Below, in pieces: positions 27,683 through 36,409 of a stretch of 64,000 nt of DNA. The DNA lies in assembly GCF_024611995.1 (NCBI RefSeq), contig NZ_CP102509.1, positions 3,968,001 through 4,032,000 of the forward strand, in the 5' to 3' direction. Source of the stretch: Streptomyces sp. NBC_00162. Its GTDB lineage: Bacteria; Actinomycetota; Actinomycetes; Streptomycetales; Streptomycetaceae. Below the pieces are notes generated by a model that saw only the letters and a program-made list of their open reading frames with translations, had not been told where the DNA came from and ran no database searches. Each line of letters begins with the position of its first letter. Position 1 is the first letter of the stretch. The translations under genes and the position numbers were made by a program.

Positions 27683-28909
27683 CTACGCCCCCGGCCCCGC
27701 CCACAGGCCGCCCTCGGTCAGCCCCAGGAGATCGATCGCGTTGCCGCGCACGATGCGGTCGATCACGTCCGGCGCCAGGTGGCCCATCTGGGCCTCGCCG
27801 ACCTCGCGGGACTTCGGCCAGGTCGAGTCCGAATGCGGGTAGTCCGTCTCGTAGAGGACGTTGCCGACGCCGATCGAGTCCAGGTTCTTCAGGCCGAAGG
27901 CGTCGTCGAAGAAGCAGCCGAAGACGTGCCCGGCGAAGAGTTCCGACGGCGGGCGCAGCACCTTGTCCGCGACTCCGCCCCAGCCGCGATTCTCCTCCCA
28001 GACCACGTTCGCGCGCTCCAGGATGTACGGGATCCAGCCGATCTGACCCTCCGCGTACATGATCCTCAGGTTCGGGAAGCGCTCGAACTTGCCGCTCATC
28101 AGCCAGTCGACCATCGAGAAGCAGCAGTTGGCGAAGGTGATGGTGGAGCCGACCGCCGGCGGGGCGTCCGCCGAGGTGGAGGGCATCCGGCTCGAGGAGC
28201 CGATGTGCATGGCGATGACCGTGCCGGTCTCGTCGCAGGCCTGGAGGAACGGGTCCCAGTAGTCCGTGTGGACGGACGGGAGGCCCAGGTGCGGGGGTAT
28301 CTCCGAGAACGCGACCGCGCGGACCCCGCGCGCCGCGTTGCGGCGGACCTCCGCGGCCGCCAGGTGCGCGTCCCACAGCGGGATGAGGGTCAGCGGGATG
28401 AGCCGGCCACGGGCGTCCGGGCCGCACCATTCCTCCACCATCCAGTCGTTGTACGCCCGTACGCCCAACAGCCCCAGCTCGCGGTCGGTCGCCTCCGTGA
28501 AGGTCTGGCCGCAGAAGCGGGGGAAGGTCGGGAAGCAGAGCGCCGACTGGACGTGGTTGACGTCCATGTCCGCGAGACGCTCGGGAACCGAGAAGGACCC
28601 GGGGCGCATCTGCTCGTAGGTGATGACTTCCAGTTTGATCTCGTCGCGGTCGTATCCGACAGCCGTGTCGAGTCGGGTGAGCGGCCGGTGCAGGTCCTCG
28701 TACACCCACCAGTCGCCTATCGGGCCGTCGTCGCCCTTGGCCCCCATGACGGGGGCGAACTTGCCGCCGAGGAAGGTCATTTCCTTCAAGGGGGCGCGGA
28801 CGACCCGGGGACCGGTGTCCTTGTACTTGGACGGGAGCCGGTCCCGCCAGACATGGGGGGGCTCCACCGTGTGGTCGTCCACCGAGATGATCTTCGGGAA
28901 GGTCTCCAT
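27683..28909 (-). CDS. Amidohydrolase-2 family hydrolase/decarboxylase-like
   Basis: The 408-aa protein is a metal-dependent amidohydrolase of the COG2159 type (relatives of ACMS decarboxylase and gamma-resorcylate decarboxylase). The N-terminal metal motif appears as ISVDDHTVEPP (D-D-H instead of the usual D-x-H), with later AMHIGSSSRMPS and the C-terminal ETDYPHSDSTWP containing the aspartate ligand. Members act on ring-derived acids. A TGACG-N3-CGTCA operator lies 22 bases upstream of its ATG, placing it in the catabolic regulon. Confidence 0.85.
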   Translation of the reverse strand: METFPKIISVDDHTVEPPHVWRDRLPSKYKDTGPRVVRAPLKEMTFLGGKFAPVMGAKGDDGPIGDWWVYEDLHRPLTRLDTAVGYDRDEIKLEVITYEQMRPGSFSVPERLADMDVNHVQSALCFPTFPRFCGQTFTEATDRELGLLGVRAYNDWMVEEWCGPDARGRLIPLTLIPLWDAHLAAAEVRRNAARGVRAVAFSEIPPHLGLPSVHTDYWDPFLQACDETGTVIAMHIGSSSRMPSTSADAPPAVGSTITFANCCFSMVDWLMSGKFERFPNLRIMYAEGQIGWIPYILERANVVWEENRGWGGVADKVLRPPSELFAGHVFGCFFDDAFGLKNLDSIGVGNVLYETDYPHSDSTWPKSREVGEAQMGHLAPDVIDRIVRGNAIDLLGLTEGGLWAGPGA

Positions 28910-28931
28910 ACCCGATACGGTAGCGCCGATC

Positions 28932-28944
28932 TGACGAACCGTCA
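28932..28944. promoter_or_regulatory. TGACG-N3-CGTCA operator (amidohydrolase promoter)
   Basis: TGACGAACCGTCA is a perfect 5+5 palindrome, 22 bases upstream of the amidohydrolase start. It is one of nine copies in the window. Confidence 0.75.
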
Positions 28945-28963
28945 GCTAGTTGGGCACCTATCG

Positions 28964-29007
28964 GGCCTGGATCAGGCCTGGATCAGGACCGGATCGGGAA
29001 TGGATCA
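28964..29007 (+). repeat. Four tandem 11-bp repeats upstream of the AfsR-like gene
   Basis: Units GGCCTGGATCA, GGCCTGGATCA, GGACCGGATCG and GGAATGGATCA follow one another without gaps. Heptamers spaced by four bases (11-bp period) are the usual layout of SARP binding sites, so this may be a regulator-binding array 78 bases before the AfsR-like start. Confidence 0.6.
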
Positions 29008-29084
29008 GTCCGGGACGGGCTGACGTGTACGCGCAAGACAGGGCAGACTGACCCTTACACCGACGGAAGGCAGGGGGACGACAG

Positions 29085-32069
29085 ATGGACGGCGTACCGG
29101 CCATCCCACGCCCGCGGAACCACCCCGACGCAGCCCGGGCCACACCCGAACCCCCCACCCCCCACAACTCCCGCTTCGCCGTCCTCGGACCCATCCGCGC
29201 CTGGCGCGGCCCCGAGGCACTGCCCTCCGGCACCCCCCAGCAGCGCGCCCTGCTCGCCACGCTCCTGCTGCGCGACGGCCGTACCGCCACCGCGCCCGAG
29301 CTGATCGACGCGATCTGGGGCGAGGACCCGCCGCAGCAGGCCCTCGCCACGATCCGTACGTATGCCTCCCGCCTGCGCAAGGTCCTCGACCCCGGGCTGC
29401 TCGTCTCCGAGTCCGGCGGCTACGCGATCCGGCTGCGCTCCACCGCCACCCTCGACCTCGGCGTCGCCCGGAGCCTCGTCGCCGACGCCGAGACGGCCCG
29501 CGAAGCCGGTGACCGGGCCCTCGCCCGTACGCTGCTGGCCCGCGCCCTGGAACTGTGGGACGGCGAACCCCTCGCCGGGGTTCCCGGCCCCGCGGCCGCC
29601 ACCGAGCGCACCCGGCTGGAGGAATGGCGGCTCCAGCTGCTGGAGACCCGCCTCGACCTCGACCTGGAGGTCGGCCACCACGCCGAGGCCGTCTCCGAGC
29701 TCACCGCCCTCACCGCCGCCCACCCGCTGCGCGAACGCCTGCGCGAGCTGCTCATGCTCGCCCTCTACCGCAGCGGCCGGCAGGCCGAGGCCCTCGCCGT
29801 CTACGCCGACACCCGCCGGCTCCTCGCCGGCGAACTCGGCGTCGACCCGCGCCCCGAACTCTCCGCCCTCCAGCAGCGCATCCTGAACGCCGACGCCGAC
29901 CTGGCCCGCGCCGAGGACCCGGCCCCGGCGGCCGCCGCCGTCCACGTACGGCCCGCCCAGCTGCCCGCGACCGTCCCCGACTTCACCGGCCGCAGCAGCT
30001 TCGTCGGCGAACTCGGCGCGATCCTCTCCGGCGGGGCCGAGGGCCAGGTCATGGCCGTCTCCGCGCTCGCCGGGATCGGCGGCGTCGGCAAGACCACCCT
30101 CGCCGTGCACGTCGCGCACGCCGCCCGCCCGCACTTCCCGGACGGCCAGCTCTACGTCGACCTCCAGGGCACCGAGGCCCGCCCCGCCGAACCCGAGGCC
30201 GTCCTCGGCTCCTTCCTGCGCGCGCTGGGCACCCCCGACACCGCCATCCCCGACTCCCCCGCCGACCGGGCCGCCCTCTACCGCTCCACCCTCGACGGCC
30301 GCCGCGTCCTGGTCCTGCTCGACAACGCCCGCGACGCCGCCCAGGTCCGCCCGCTTCTGCCGGGCACCGCGGGCTGCGCCGCCCTGGTCACCAGCCGGGT
30401 CCGCATGGCGGGCCTCGCCGGGGCCCATCTCGTCGACCTCGACGTGATGAGCCCCGAGGAGGCCCTCCAGCTCTTCACCCGGATCGTCGGCGAGGAGCGC
30501 GTACGCTCCGAACGCCAGGCCGCCCTGAACGTCGTCGGCGCTTGCGGGTTCCTGCCGCTCGCCATCCGCATCGCCGCCTCCCGGCTCGCCGCCCGCCGTA
30601 CCTGGACCGTCTCCGTCCTCGCCGCCAAACTGGCCGACGAGCGCCGCCGCCTCGACGAGCTCCAGGCCGGCGACCTCGCCGTCAAGGCCACCTTCGAGCT
30701 GGGCTACGGCCAGCTGGAGCCCGCCCAGCAGCGCGCGTTCCGCCTCCTCGGCCTCGCCGACGGCCCCGACATCTCCCTCTCGGCGGCAGCCGCCGTACTG
30801 GACCTGCCCGAGCACGACACCGAGGACCTCCTCGAAGCCTTAGTCGACTGCTCCCTCCTCGAATCCGCCGCACCGGGCCGCTACCGCTTCCACGACCTCG
30901 TACGCCTCTACGCGCGTGCCTGCGCCGAGCGCGACGAGCAGCCGCCGAGCGGGCGCGACGCCGCCCTGGACCGGCTGCTGGACTTCTACCTGGCCACCGC
31001 CTCCGGGGTCTACGCCCTGGAGCGCCCCGGCGACCGGCTGCCCGCGCACCTGTCCGACACCCACTACCCCGGGCTGGTCTTCGGGGAGCCGCGCGCCGCC
31101 CTGGACTGGCTGTACGCCGAGGCGGACCCGCTGCTGGCGTGCGTACGGCAGGCCTCCGTACGGGGCGGCGAGACGCTCGTCCTGCGCCGGGCCGTGGACC
31201 TGCTGTGGGCGGCGAAGGACCTGGCCGAGTCCGGGGCCAACTCCAAGCAGTACGAATCGGCCGCCGTCGCGCTGCGGGACGCCGCCCAGGCCGCCAAGGA
31301 TCCGTACGCCGAGGGCCGGGCCCGCACCACGCTCACCAACGTGCACCTGGTCGCGGGCCGGTTCGCCGAGGCCGACGACGAGGCCCGCCAGGCCACGGCG
31401 CTGGCCCGCGAGGCCGGCGACCCGCTGCCCAGCTGCTGGGCGCCCAACGACCGCGGGATCATCGCCCTTTACCAGGGCCGGTACGCGGACGGCGAGCGCT
31501 ACCTGCGGGAGGCCATCGAAAGCTTCCGGGCCGACGCCAACAACGTGGGCGAGGCGAGCGCGCTGTGCAACCTCTCCCGCATCCACGTGGAACTGGGCCG
31601 CCTCAGCAGCGCCATAGACCTCGCCCAGCAGGGCATCGCCATCTACGACCGGATGGGTCTGACCCTGCGCCTGGCCAACGGCCGCTACGCGCTGGGCATC
31701 GCCCTCACCCAGGCGGGCCGGCTCGGCGAGGCCCTGTCGCAGCTCACCGAGGCGCTGTCGCTGTTCCACGACAACCGCCAGCCGCTGTGGGAGGGCGTGA
31801 CCCACTTCCGGCTCGCCGAGGCCCATCTGGCGGCGCGACGGCCCACGTTGGCCGCCTCGCACGCCGAGCAGGCCATCGCGCTGCGCGGGATCGGCGGCGA
31901 GTGGCGGCGGGCGACCGTGCTGACGGTGCTGGGCAAGGCGCTGCGGCGGCTGGGGCAGACGGACCGGGCGCGGGCGTGCTGGCGGGACGCGGAGGCCGTG
32001 TTCGCGCAACTCGGTTCGCCCGAACTGGCGGAGGTCCAGGCCCTGCTGGCGTCGGAGATCGCCGCCTGA
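29085..32069 (+). CDS. AfsR-like SARP/NB-ARC/TPR transcriptional regulator
   Basis: This 994-aa protein has the full AfsR architecture. Residues about 30-120 form the OmpR-type winged helix (FAVLGPIRAWRG ... LIDAIWGEDPPQQALATIRTYASRLRK), about 125-275 the bacterial transcriptional activator domain, about 300-620 an NB-ARC ATPase with P-loop GIGGVGKTT near residue 330 and VLVLLDNARD as Walker B, and about 690-985 TPR repeats. In S. coelicolor, AfsR is phosphorylated by Ser/Thr kinases and activates afsS. An AfsS-like small gene lies directly downstream here, so this looks like a complete AfsR/AfsS-type module. Confidence 0.9.
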   Translation: MDGVPAIPRPRNHPDAARATPEPPTPHNSRFAVLGPIRAWRGPEALPSGTPQQRALLATLLLRDGRTATAPELIDAIWGEDPPQQALATIRTYASRLRKVLDPGLLVSESGGYAIRLRSTATLDLGVARSLVADAETAREAGDRALARTLLARALELWDGEPLAGVPGPAAATERTRLEEWRLQLLETRLDLDLEVGHHAEAVSELTALTAAHPLRERLRELLMLALYRSGRQAEALAVYADTRRLLAGELGVDPRPELSALQQRILNADADLARAEDPAPAAAAVHVRPAQLPATVPDFTGRSSFVGELGAILSGGAEGQVMAVSALAGIGGVGKTTLAVHVAHAARPHFPDGQLYVDLQGTEARPAEPEAVLGSFLRALGTPDTAIPDSPADRAALYRSTLDGRRVLVLLDNARDAAQVRPLLPGTAGCAALVTSRVRMAGLAGAHLVDLDVMSPEEALQLFTRIVGEERVRSERQAALNVVGACGFLPLAIRIAASRLAARRTWTVSVLAAKLADERRRLDELQAGDLAVKATFELGYGQLEPAQQRAFRLLGLADGPDISLSAAAAVLDLPEHDTEDLLEALVDCSLLESAAPGRYRFHDLVRLYARACAERDEQPPSGRDAALDRLLDFYLATASGVYALERPGDRLPAHLSDTHYPGLVFGEPRAALDWLYAEADPLLACVRQASVRGGETLVLRRAVDLLWAAKDLAESGANSKQYESAAVALRDAAQAAKDPYAEGRARTTLTNVHLVAGRFAEADDEARQATALAREAGDPLPSCWAPNDRGIIALYQGRYADGERYLREAIESFRADANNVGEASALCNLSRIHVELGRLSSAIDLAQQGIAIYDRMGLTLRLANGRYALGIALTQAGRLGEALSQLTEALSLFHDNRQPLWEGVTHFRLAEAHLAARRPTLAASHAEQAIALRGIGGEWRRATVLTVLGKALRRLGQTDRARACWRDAEAVFAQLGSPELAEVQALLASEIAA

Positions 32070-32127
32070 GCCGGTGGTGGCCAGTGGCGACCTTTGGTGA
32101 CCTGCGGTGACGTCCGATGAACGAGGC

Positions 32128-32145
32128 GTTCATCGTTCGTTTATC
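32128..32145 (+). promoter_or_regulatory. SARP-type direct repeat in the AfsS-like promoter
   Basis: Heptamers GTTCATC (32128-32134) and GTTTATC (32139-32145) are separated by exactly four bases, nine bases before a CACTAT -10-like hexamer (32155-32160). A third GTTCATC lies at 32163-32169. This spacing matches known SARP/AfsR activation sites, so the upstream AfsR-like protein probably drives the peptide gene. Confidence 0.65.
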
Positions 32146-32272
32146 GCCCCGCGACACTATTGGTTCATCGACCCGGTGCGTCGGGGGGCAACCGGGTCGG
32201 TTGGAGGACCACCCGTTCGGCGGTCCGCGGGGGAATCGCCGAACGGGCCCTACCCATCCATCAGGAGATTCG

Positions 32273-32461
32273 ATGACGACGAACGAGAACATCCTGCCGA
32301 ACGACGGCGACATCAAGCCGCTCGACAACCACGCCTCGGGCGTCGAGATCGAGACTCTGGACAACCACGCTTCGGGAATCGAGATCAAGCCGCTCGACAA
32401 CCACGCCTCGGGCGAGGAGATCCAGACGCTGGACAACCACGCGTCAGGTCCTCGGCCGTAG
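32273..32461 (+). CDS. AfsS-like small repeat protein (sigma-like peptide)
   Basis: The 62-aa product consists almost entirely of four copies of an 11- to 13-residue unit, (I)-x-x-LDNHASG. It resembles AfsS, the 63-aa protein encoded downstream of afsR in S. coelicolor that has DNHM-type repeats and stimulates antibiotic production. Such small proteins are annotated as sigma-like. ATG 32273 follows CAGGAGATTCG. There is no signal peptide. A repeat-bearing RiPP precursor is an alternative, but no modification enzyme sits nearby. Confidence 0.78.
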   Translation: MTTNENILPNDGDIKPLDNHASGVEIETLDNHASGIEIKPLDNHASGEEIQTLDNHASGPRP

Positions 32462-32516
32462 GCAAACAGCAAAACGTACGGGGGAATCGTACGGGGGAGC
32501 ACGGGGGAGACGGCGG

Positions 32517-32545
32517 TCGCGGTGGCCCGGAGGGGGAGCCACCGC
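32517..32545 (+). terminator. Hairpin after the AfsS-like gene
   Basis: CGCGGTGGC (32517-32525) and GCCACCGCG (32537-32545) form a perfect 9-bp stem, 56 bases after the stop. Direct copies of CGTACGGGGGA precede it. Confidence 0.65.
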
Positions 32546-32584
32546 GGCCGCCGCCGCATGCCCGCGTCCGGCCGCTTTCGGCTC

Positions 32585-32748
32585 AGGGGGTGTCTTGTCG
32601 ATCGGGCCGGATCAGGGAGCGGCGTCTGGTGCCGTGGATCGCAAGGCGGAGGAGGGAGCCGACGCGGAGCGTCGGCGACCGACGACAACGCGGCGAGGCG
32701 CGGTGCCAGACGCCGCGAGCCCGGCCTGATCGACAAGACACCCCCTAG
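32585..32748 (+). mobile_element. Palindromic MITE-like element, copy 1
   Basis: The element begins and ends with a perfect 19-bp terminal inverted repeat, AGGGGGTGTCTTGTCGATC (32585-32603, complement 32728-32746). The inner arms are complementary (GCGGCGTCTGG with CCAGACGCCGC) with TG/TG wobble steps, and the centre (about 32638-32695) is nearly identical to the centre of the second copy at 53633-53836. The right edge forms CTAG. No ORF of its own is present. The core contains a CCGACGC-GGA-GCGTCGG hairpin. Confidence 0.7.
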
Positions 32749-32758
32749 GCTGGGAGAC

Positions 32759-33538
32759 GTGTTCACCAGCCATGGGCCGAGCGTCCGGGAACTCGCCGTG
32801 CAGGCCCTCTCCTCCGTCGAGCGCGGCTACGACCTGCTCGCGCCGAAGTTCGACCACACGCCCTTCCGCACCCCGGACCGGATGCTCGACGCCGTCGAGG
32901 AGACCCTCGCCCAGCGGGAGGGATCCTTCCGCGCCGGGCTGGACGTCTGCTGCGGCACCGGCGCCGGGATCGGCATGCTGCGCCGGCTCTGCCGGGAGCG
33001 CGTGACCGGGGTGGACCTGAGCGCGGGCATGCTGGCCGAGGCCCGGCGGGCGCATCCGGACGAGCGCGTGGACTTCGTACGGGCCGACGCGCGGGCCCTG
33101 CCGTCCGCGCTCGGGGACTCCTACGACCTGGCCGTGAGCTTCGGCGCCTTCGGCCACTTCCTCCCGGCCGAGCGGCCCGCCCTCTTCTCCGGGATCCACG
33201 CGGCGCTGCGCGAGGGCGGGGTCTTCGCCTTCCCGATCGGCGCGCCGATCCCGCCGAGCCACCCGCTGTGGTGGGCGGTCGCAGGCTTCGACGCGGCGAT
33301 GCGGGTGCGCAACGCGGTGTGGCGCCCGCCCTTCGTCATGTACTACCGGACCTTCCCGCTGGGCGGGGTCCGCGCCGATCTGCGGGCGGCCGGCTTCGCG
33401 GTGGATACCGTGCCGCTGGAGCACTTCGGGCGCCAGGCGGCGTCCGGTGCTCCGCGCTGGCGGCTGGTCCTGGCCCGCAAGACCGCCGCGCCGGCCGAGC
33501 CGGCTGCGCCGCTCAGCGGGCCCGCAGTTCGCGCTTGA
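32759..33538 (+). CDS. SAM-dependent class I methyltransferase
   Basis: The 259-aa protein has a Rossmann methyltransferase fold with motif I LDVCCGTGAGIGML (about residue 62), VTGVDLSAGMLAEARRA, the acidic VRADARALP and LREGGVFAFPI. The substrate is unknown; C-terminal hydrophobic residues suggest a lipid or small hydrophobic acceptor. GTG 32759 lies only seven bases after a TAGGCT -10-like hexamer (32746-32751), so it is probably a leaderless message, and that hexamer begins at the border of the adjacent MITE. The end overlaps the convergent ligase gene by 26 bases. Confidence 0.83.
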   Translation: MFTSHGPSVRELAVQALSSVERGYDLLAPKFDHTPFRTPDRMLDAVEETLAQREGSFRAGLDVCCGTGAGIGMLRRLCRERVTGVDLSAGMLAEARRAHPDERVDFVRADARALPSALGDSYDLAVSFGAFGHFLPAERPALFSGIHAALREGGVFAFPIGAPIPPSHPLWWAVAGFDAAMRVRNAVWRPPFVMYYRTFPLGGVRADLRAAGFAVDTVPLEHFGRQAASGAPRWRLVLARKTAAPAEPAAPLSGPAVRA

Positions 33539-35159
33539 GGACCTTGCCGCTCGCGTTGCGCGGCAGTTCGGCGACGAACTCCACCGCGCGCGGCACCTTG
33601 TAGTTGGCCATCTCCCGCCGGGACCAGGCGATCAGGTCGTCGGCGGTGAGGGTGGAGCCGGGGCGCCGGACCGCGTACGCCTTGCCGACCTCGCCGAGCC
33701 GCGGGTCCGGGATGCCGACCACCGCGACGTCGGCGACGTCCGGGTGCAGGCCGAGGAGCTGTTCTATCTCGGCGGGGTAGGCGTTGAAGCCGCCGACGAT
33801 GAACATGTCCTTGATCCGGTCGGTGATGCGCAGGTTGCCGTCCTCGTCCATGAACCCCACGTCGCCGGTGAGCAGCCAGCCGTCCGGGGTGATCGTCTTC
33901 GCCGTCTCGTCGGGGTCCTCGAAGTACCCCCGCATGACGTGGTGGCCGCGGACCGCGATCTCGCCCACCCGGCCGGCGGGCTGTGCCTGCCCGTCCGCGT
34001 CCCTGATCATCACCTCCGTGTCCGGGATGGCCCGTCCGGAGGTCTCGGCGATGATCTGCGCCGGGTCGCCGCGGCGGCACATGGTGACGATGCCGCTCGC
34101 CTCGGAGAGTCCGTACGCGGTCAGGACGGTGGCGATGCGCAGTTCGCCGCGCAGCCGCTCGACCAGCTGGAGCGGGACGACGGCCGCGCCGGTGACGACC
34201 AGCCGCAGGGCGGAGAGGTCGTGGTGGTCGCGCTGGGGGTGGTCGAGGAGGGACTGGTGGAGGGTGGGCGGCCCGGGGAGTACGGATATCCGCTCGGCGG
34301 CGATGTTGGCGAGGACGGTGTCCACGTTGAAGACGGGCTGCGGGATCATCGTGGCCCCGCGCATCAGGCAGGCGATGATCCCGGCCTTGTAGCCGAAGGT
34401 GTGGAAGAACGGGTTCACGATCAGGTAGCGGTCGCCCTCGCGCAGTCCGGCGAGCTCGCTCCACACGTCGTAGCAGCGCAGGGACTGGGCGTGGGTGATG
34501 ACGGCGCCCTTGGGGCTGCCGGTGGTGCCGGAGGTGAAGATGATGTCGGAGGGGGCGTCGGCGGGGATCGCCCCGGCGCGCTCGCGGACGGCGTCGGCCG
34601 GTACGGAGTCCCCGCCCGTCAGGAAGTCCTTCCAGGTGCGGAAGGACTCGGGGGCGTCCTCGGCGAGGACGACGACCTGCTCCAGGTGCGGCAGCCCGGG
34701 CAGCGGCCCCTCGCCGGGGCCTTCGGCCGCGGCGCGGCGCAGGGAGGCGACGTAGGAGGTCCCGAGGAAGGTGCCGGTGACGAAGAGCAGCCGGGCCCGG
34801 CTGCGCCGGAGGACGTACGCGGCTTCCGTGCCCTTGAAACGGGTGTTGAGGGGGACGAGCACCGCGCCCGCGGAGACGGCGCCGAGCGCGGAGACGATCC
34901 ACTCCAGGGTGTTTGGGGCCCAGACGGCTACCCGGTCGCCCGGTTCGACCCCGGCGGCGATGCAGGCGGCCGCGGCGCGCTCGACGCGCTCGCCGAGCTG
35001 CGCGTAGCCGACGCGGACGCGGCCGTCGACGACGGCCTCGCGGTCGGCGTACCGGGCCGCCGCGTCCCTGACCAGTTCCGCGATGCTGCCCCAGCGCAGA
35101 TCGCCCCGGACGTCCTCGTGCCCGTGCTCGTGCCCGTCTTCGCGCCTGTCTTCGGCCAT
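33513..35159 (-). CDS. Acyl-CoA ligase (FadD3-like AMP-binding enzyme)
   Basis: The 548-aa enzyme activates a carboxylic acid to its CoA thioester through an acyl-adenylate. Motifs are complete: A3 IIFTSGTTGSPKGAVITHAQ near residue 205, A5 LTAYGLSEASG, A7 GWLLTGDVG and A10 PRNASGKVLKREL with the catalytic lysine. It is similar in style to FadD3, which activates steroid C/D-ring acids, but this cannot be decided without alignment. A His/Glu/Asp-rich N-terminal stretch is unusual. It is divergent from the thiolase-like gene, with one TGACT-N3-CGTCA operator between. Confidence 0.88.
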   Translation of the reverse strand: MAEDRREDGHEHGHEDVRGDLRWGSIAELVRDAAARYADREAVVDGRVRVGYAQLGERVERAAAACIAAGVEPGDRVAVWAPNTLEWIVSALGAVSAGAVLVPLNTRFKGTEAAYVLRRSRARLLFVTGTFLGTSYVASLRRAAAEGPGEGPLPGLPHLEQVVVLAEDAPESFRTWKDFLTGGDSVPADAVRERAGAIPADAPSDIIFTSGTTGSPKGAVITHAQSLRCYDVWSELAGLREGDRYLIVNPFFHTFGYKAGIIACLMRGATMIPQPVFNVDTVLANIAAERISVLPGPPTLHQSLLDHPQRDHHDLSALRLVVTGAAVVPLQLVERLRGELRIATVLTAYGLSEASGIVTMCRRGDPAQIIAETSGRAIPDTEVMIRDADGQAQPAGRVGEIAVRGHHVMRGYFEDPDETAKTITPDGWLLTGDVGFMDEDGNLRITDRIKDMFIVGGFNAYPAEIEQLLGLHPDVADVAVVGIPDPRLGEVGKAYAVRRPGSTLTADDLIAWSRREMANYKVPRAVEFVAELPRNASGKVLKRELRAR

Positions 35160-35189
35160 GGCGTGTCACTCTCCCCCGAACCCAGTAGC

Positions 35190-35202
35190 TGACTATCCGT
35201 CA
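35190..35202. promoter_or_regulatory. TGACT-N3-CGTCA operator (ligase / thiolase divergent promoter)
   Basis: TGACTATCCGTCA matches the window-wide palindrome with one changed base. It lies 31 bases from the ligase start and 54 from the lipid-transfer thiolase start, so it can serve both directions. Confidence 0.7.
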
Positions 35203-35255
35203 GATTAGCTGTAGCCTTCGCGGCTGTCAGTACTGGTGCACCCCCGGAGGTGGCG

Positions 35256-36407
35256 ATGGCGGCAACGCTCAAGGACGCGACGGCGATAGTCGGCATCGGC
35301 CAGACCGCCTTTGCCAAGCAACTGCCGCAGTCTGAGAAGGAGTTGGCCTGTCGGGCCATTCTGGCAGCCCTCGCCGACGCCGGCATAGAACCTTCCGAGG
35401 TCGACGCCTTCTCCTCCTACACCATGGAGGAGACCGACGAGGTCGAGGTCGCCAAGGCCATCGGCGCCGGCGACGTCACCTTCTTCTCCAAGATCGGCTA
35501 CGGCGGCGGCGGTTCCTGCGCCACCGTCGGGCACCTGGCCTCCGCCGTCGCCACCGGCCAGGCCACCGTCGGCGTCGCCTGGCGCTCGCGCAAACGCGGC
35601 TCCGGCCCCCGCCCCTGGAAGAACACCGCCGTCCAGCTGCCCACCCCCGGCCAGTGGACCCGCCCCTTCGGCCTGCTGCGCCCGGCCGACGAGATCGGCA
35701 TGCTGGCCCGCCGCTACATGCACGAGTACGGCGCCACCCGCGACCACCTCTTCAACGTGGCGATGGCCTGCCGCAACCGGGCCAACGAGAACCCGGCCGC
35801 GATGATGTACGAGCGCCCGCTGACCCGCGAGATGTACATGACCTCCCGCATGATCAGCGACCCCCTCTGCCTCTTCGACAACTGCCTGGAGACGGACGGG
35901 GCGCTGGCCTGCGTGATCGTCTCCGCCGAGCGGGCCCGGGACTGCCGCCAGAAGCCCGTCTACGTGCACTCCGTCGCCCAGGGCCTGCCCGCCCAGCACC
36001 ACGGCATGGTCAACTACTGGAACGACGACCCCCTGTCGGGACCGGCCTGGACGGCCGCCCGGCACCTGTGGAAGCAGGCCGACTTCGGGCCGCAGGACGT
36101 GGACGTCGCCCAGATCTACGACGCCTTCACCCCGCTGATCCCGCTCTCCCTGGAGGGCTACGGCTTCTGCGGGCGCGGCGAGGGCGCCGCCTTCACCGAG
36201 GGCGGGGCGCTGGAGATGGGCGGCCGGCTCCCGATCAACACCGGGGGCGGCGGACTCAGCGAGGCCTACGTGCACGGCTTCAACCTGATCAACGAGGGCG
36301 TCAAGCAGCTGCGCGGCATCTCCACGGCCCAGGTGCCGGACGCCGCCACCTGCCTGGTGACGGCGGGCGAGGGTGTCCCGACGTCCGCGATACTGCTGAG
36401 GAGCTGA
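35256..36407 (+). CDS. Lipid-transfer-type thiolase (Ltp/SCP2-like), first copy
   Basis: This 383-aa thiolase-fold protein starts with AIVGIGQTAFAKQL, has the nucleophile region GYGGGGSCATVGHLA in which a Cys is present, and the conserved DVAQIYDAFTPLIPLSLEGYGFCGRGEG block carrying the Tyr that is catalytic in Ltp2-type retro-aldolases. In steroid side-chain degradation these act with a DUF35 partner to release a short acyl-CoA. Exactly that partner follows at 36410. ATG 35256 is set five bases after GGAGG. It begins the Ltp-DUF35-ECH operon. Confidence 0.87.
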   Translation: MAATLKDATAIVGIGQTAFAKQLPQSEKELACRAILAALADAGIEPSEVDAFSSYTMEETDEVEVAKAIGAGDVTFFSKIGYGGGGSCATVGHLASAVATGQATVGVAWRSRKRGSGPRPWKNTAVQLPTPGQWTRPFGLLRPADEIGMLARRYMHEYGATRDHLFNVAMACRNRANENPAAMMYERPLTREMYMTSRMISDPLCLFDNCLETDGALACVIVSAERARDCRQKPVYVHSVAQGLPAQHHGMVNYWNDDPLSGPAWTAARHLWKQADFGPQDVDVAQIYDAFTPLIPLSLEGYGFCGRGEGAAFTEGGALEMGGRLPINTGGGGLSEAYVHGFNLINEGVKQLRGISTAQVPDAATCLVTAGEGVPTSAILLRS

Positions 36408-36409
36408 TC

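Noticed and set aside
29055..30815. 586-codon minus-strand frame opposite the AfsR-like gene
   Set aside because: Low-complexity Gly/Glu/Val shadow without start context; the plus strand has clear SARP and NB-ARC motifs.
32273..32461. Multi-core RiPP precursor
   Set aside because: The LDNHASG repeats are core-like, but no modifying enzyme, protease or exporter is nearby and AfsS-type context explains it better.
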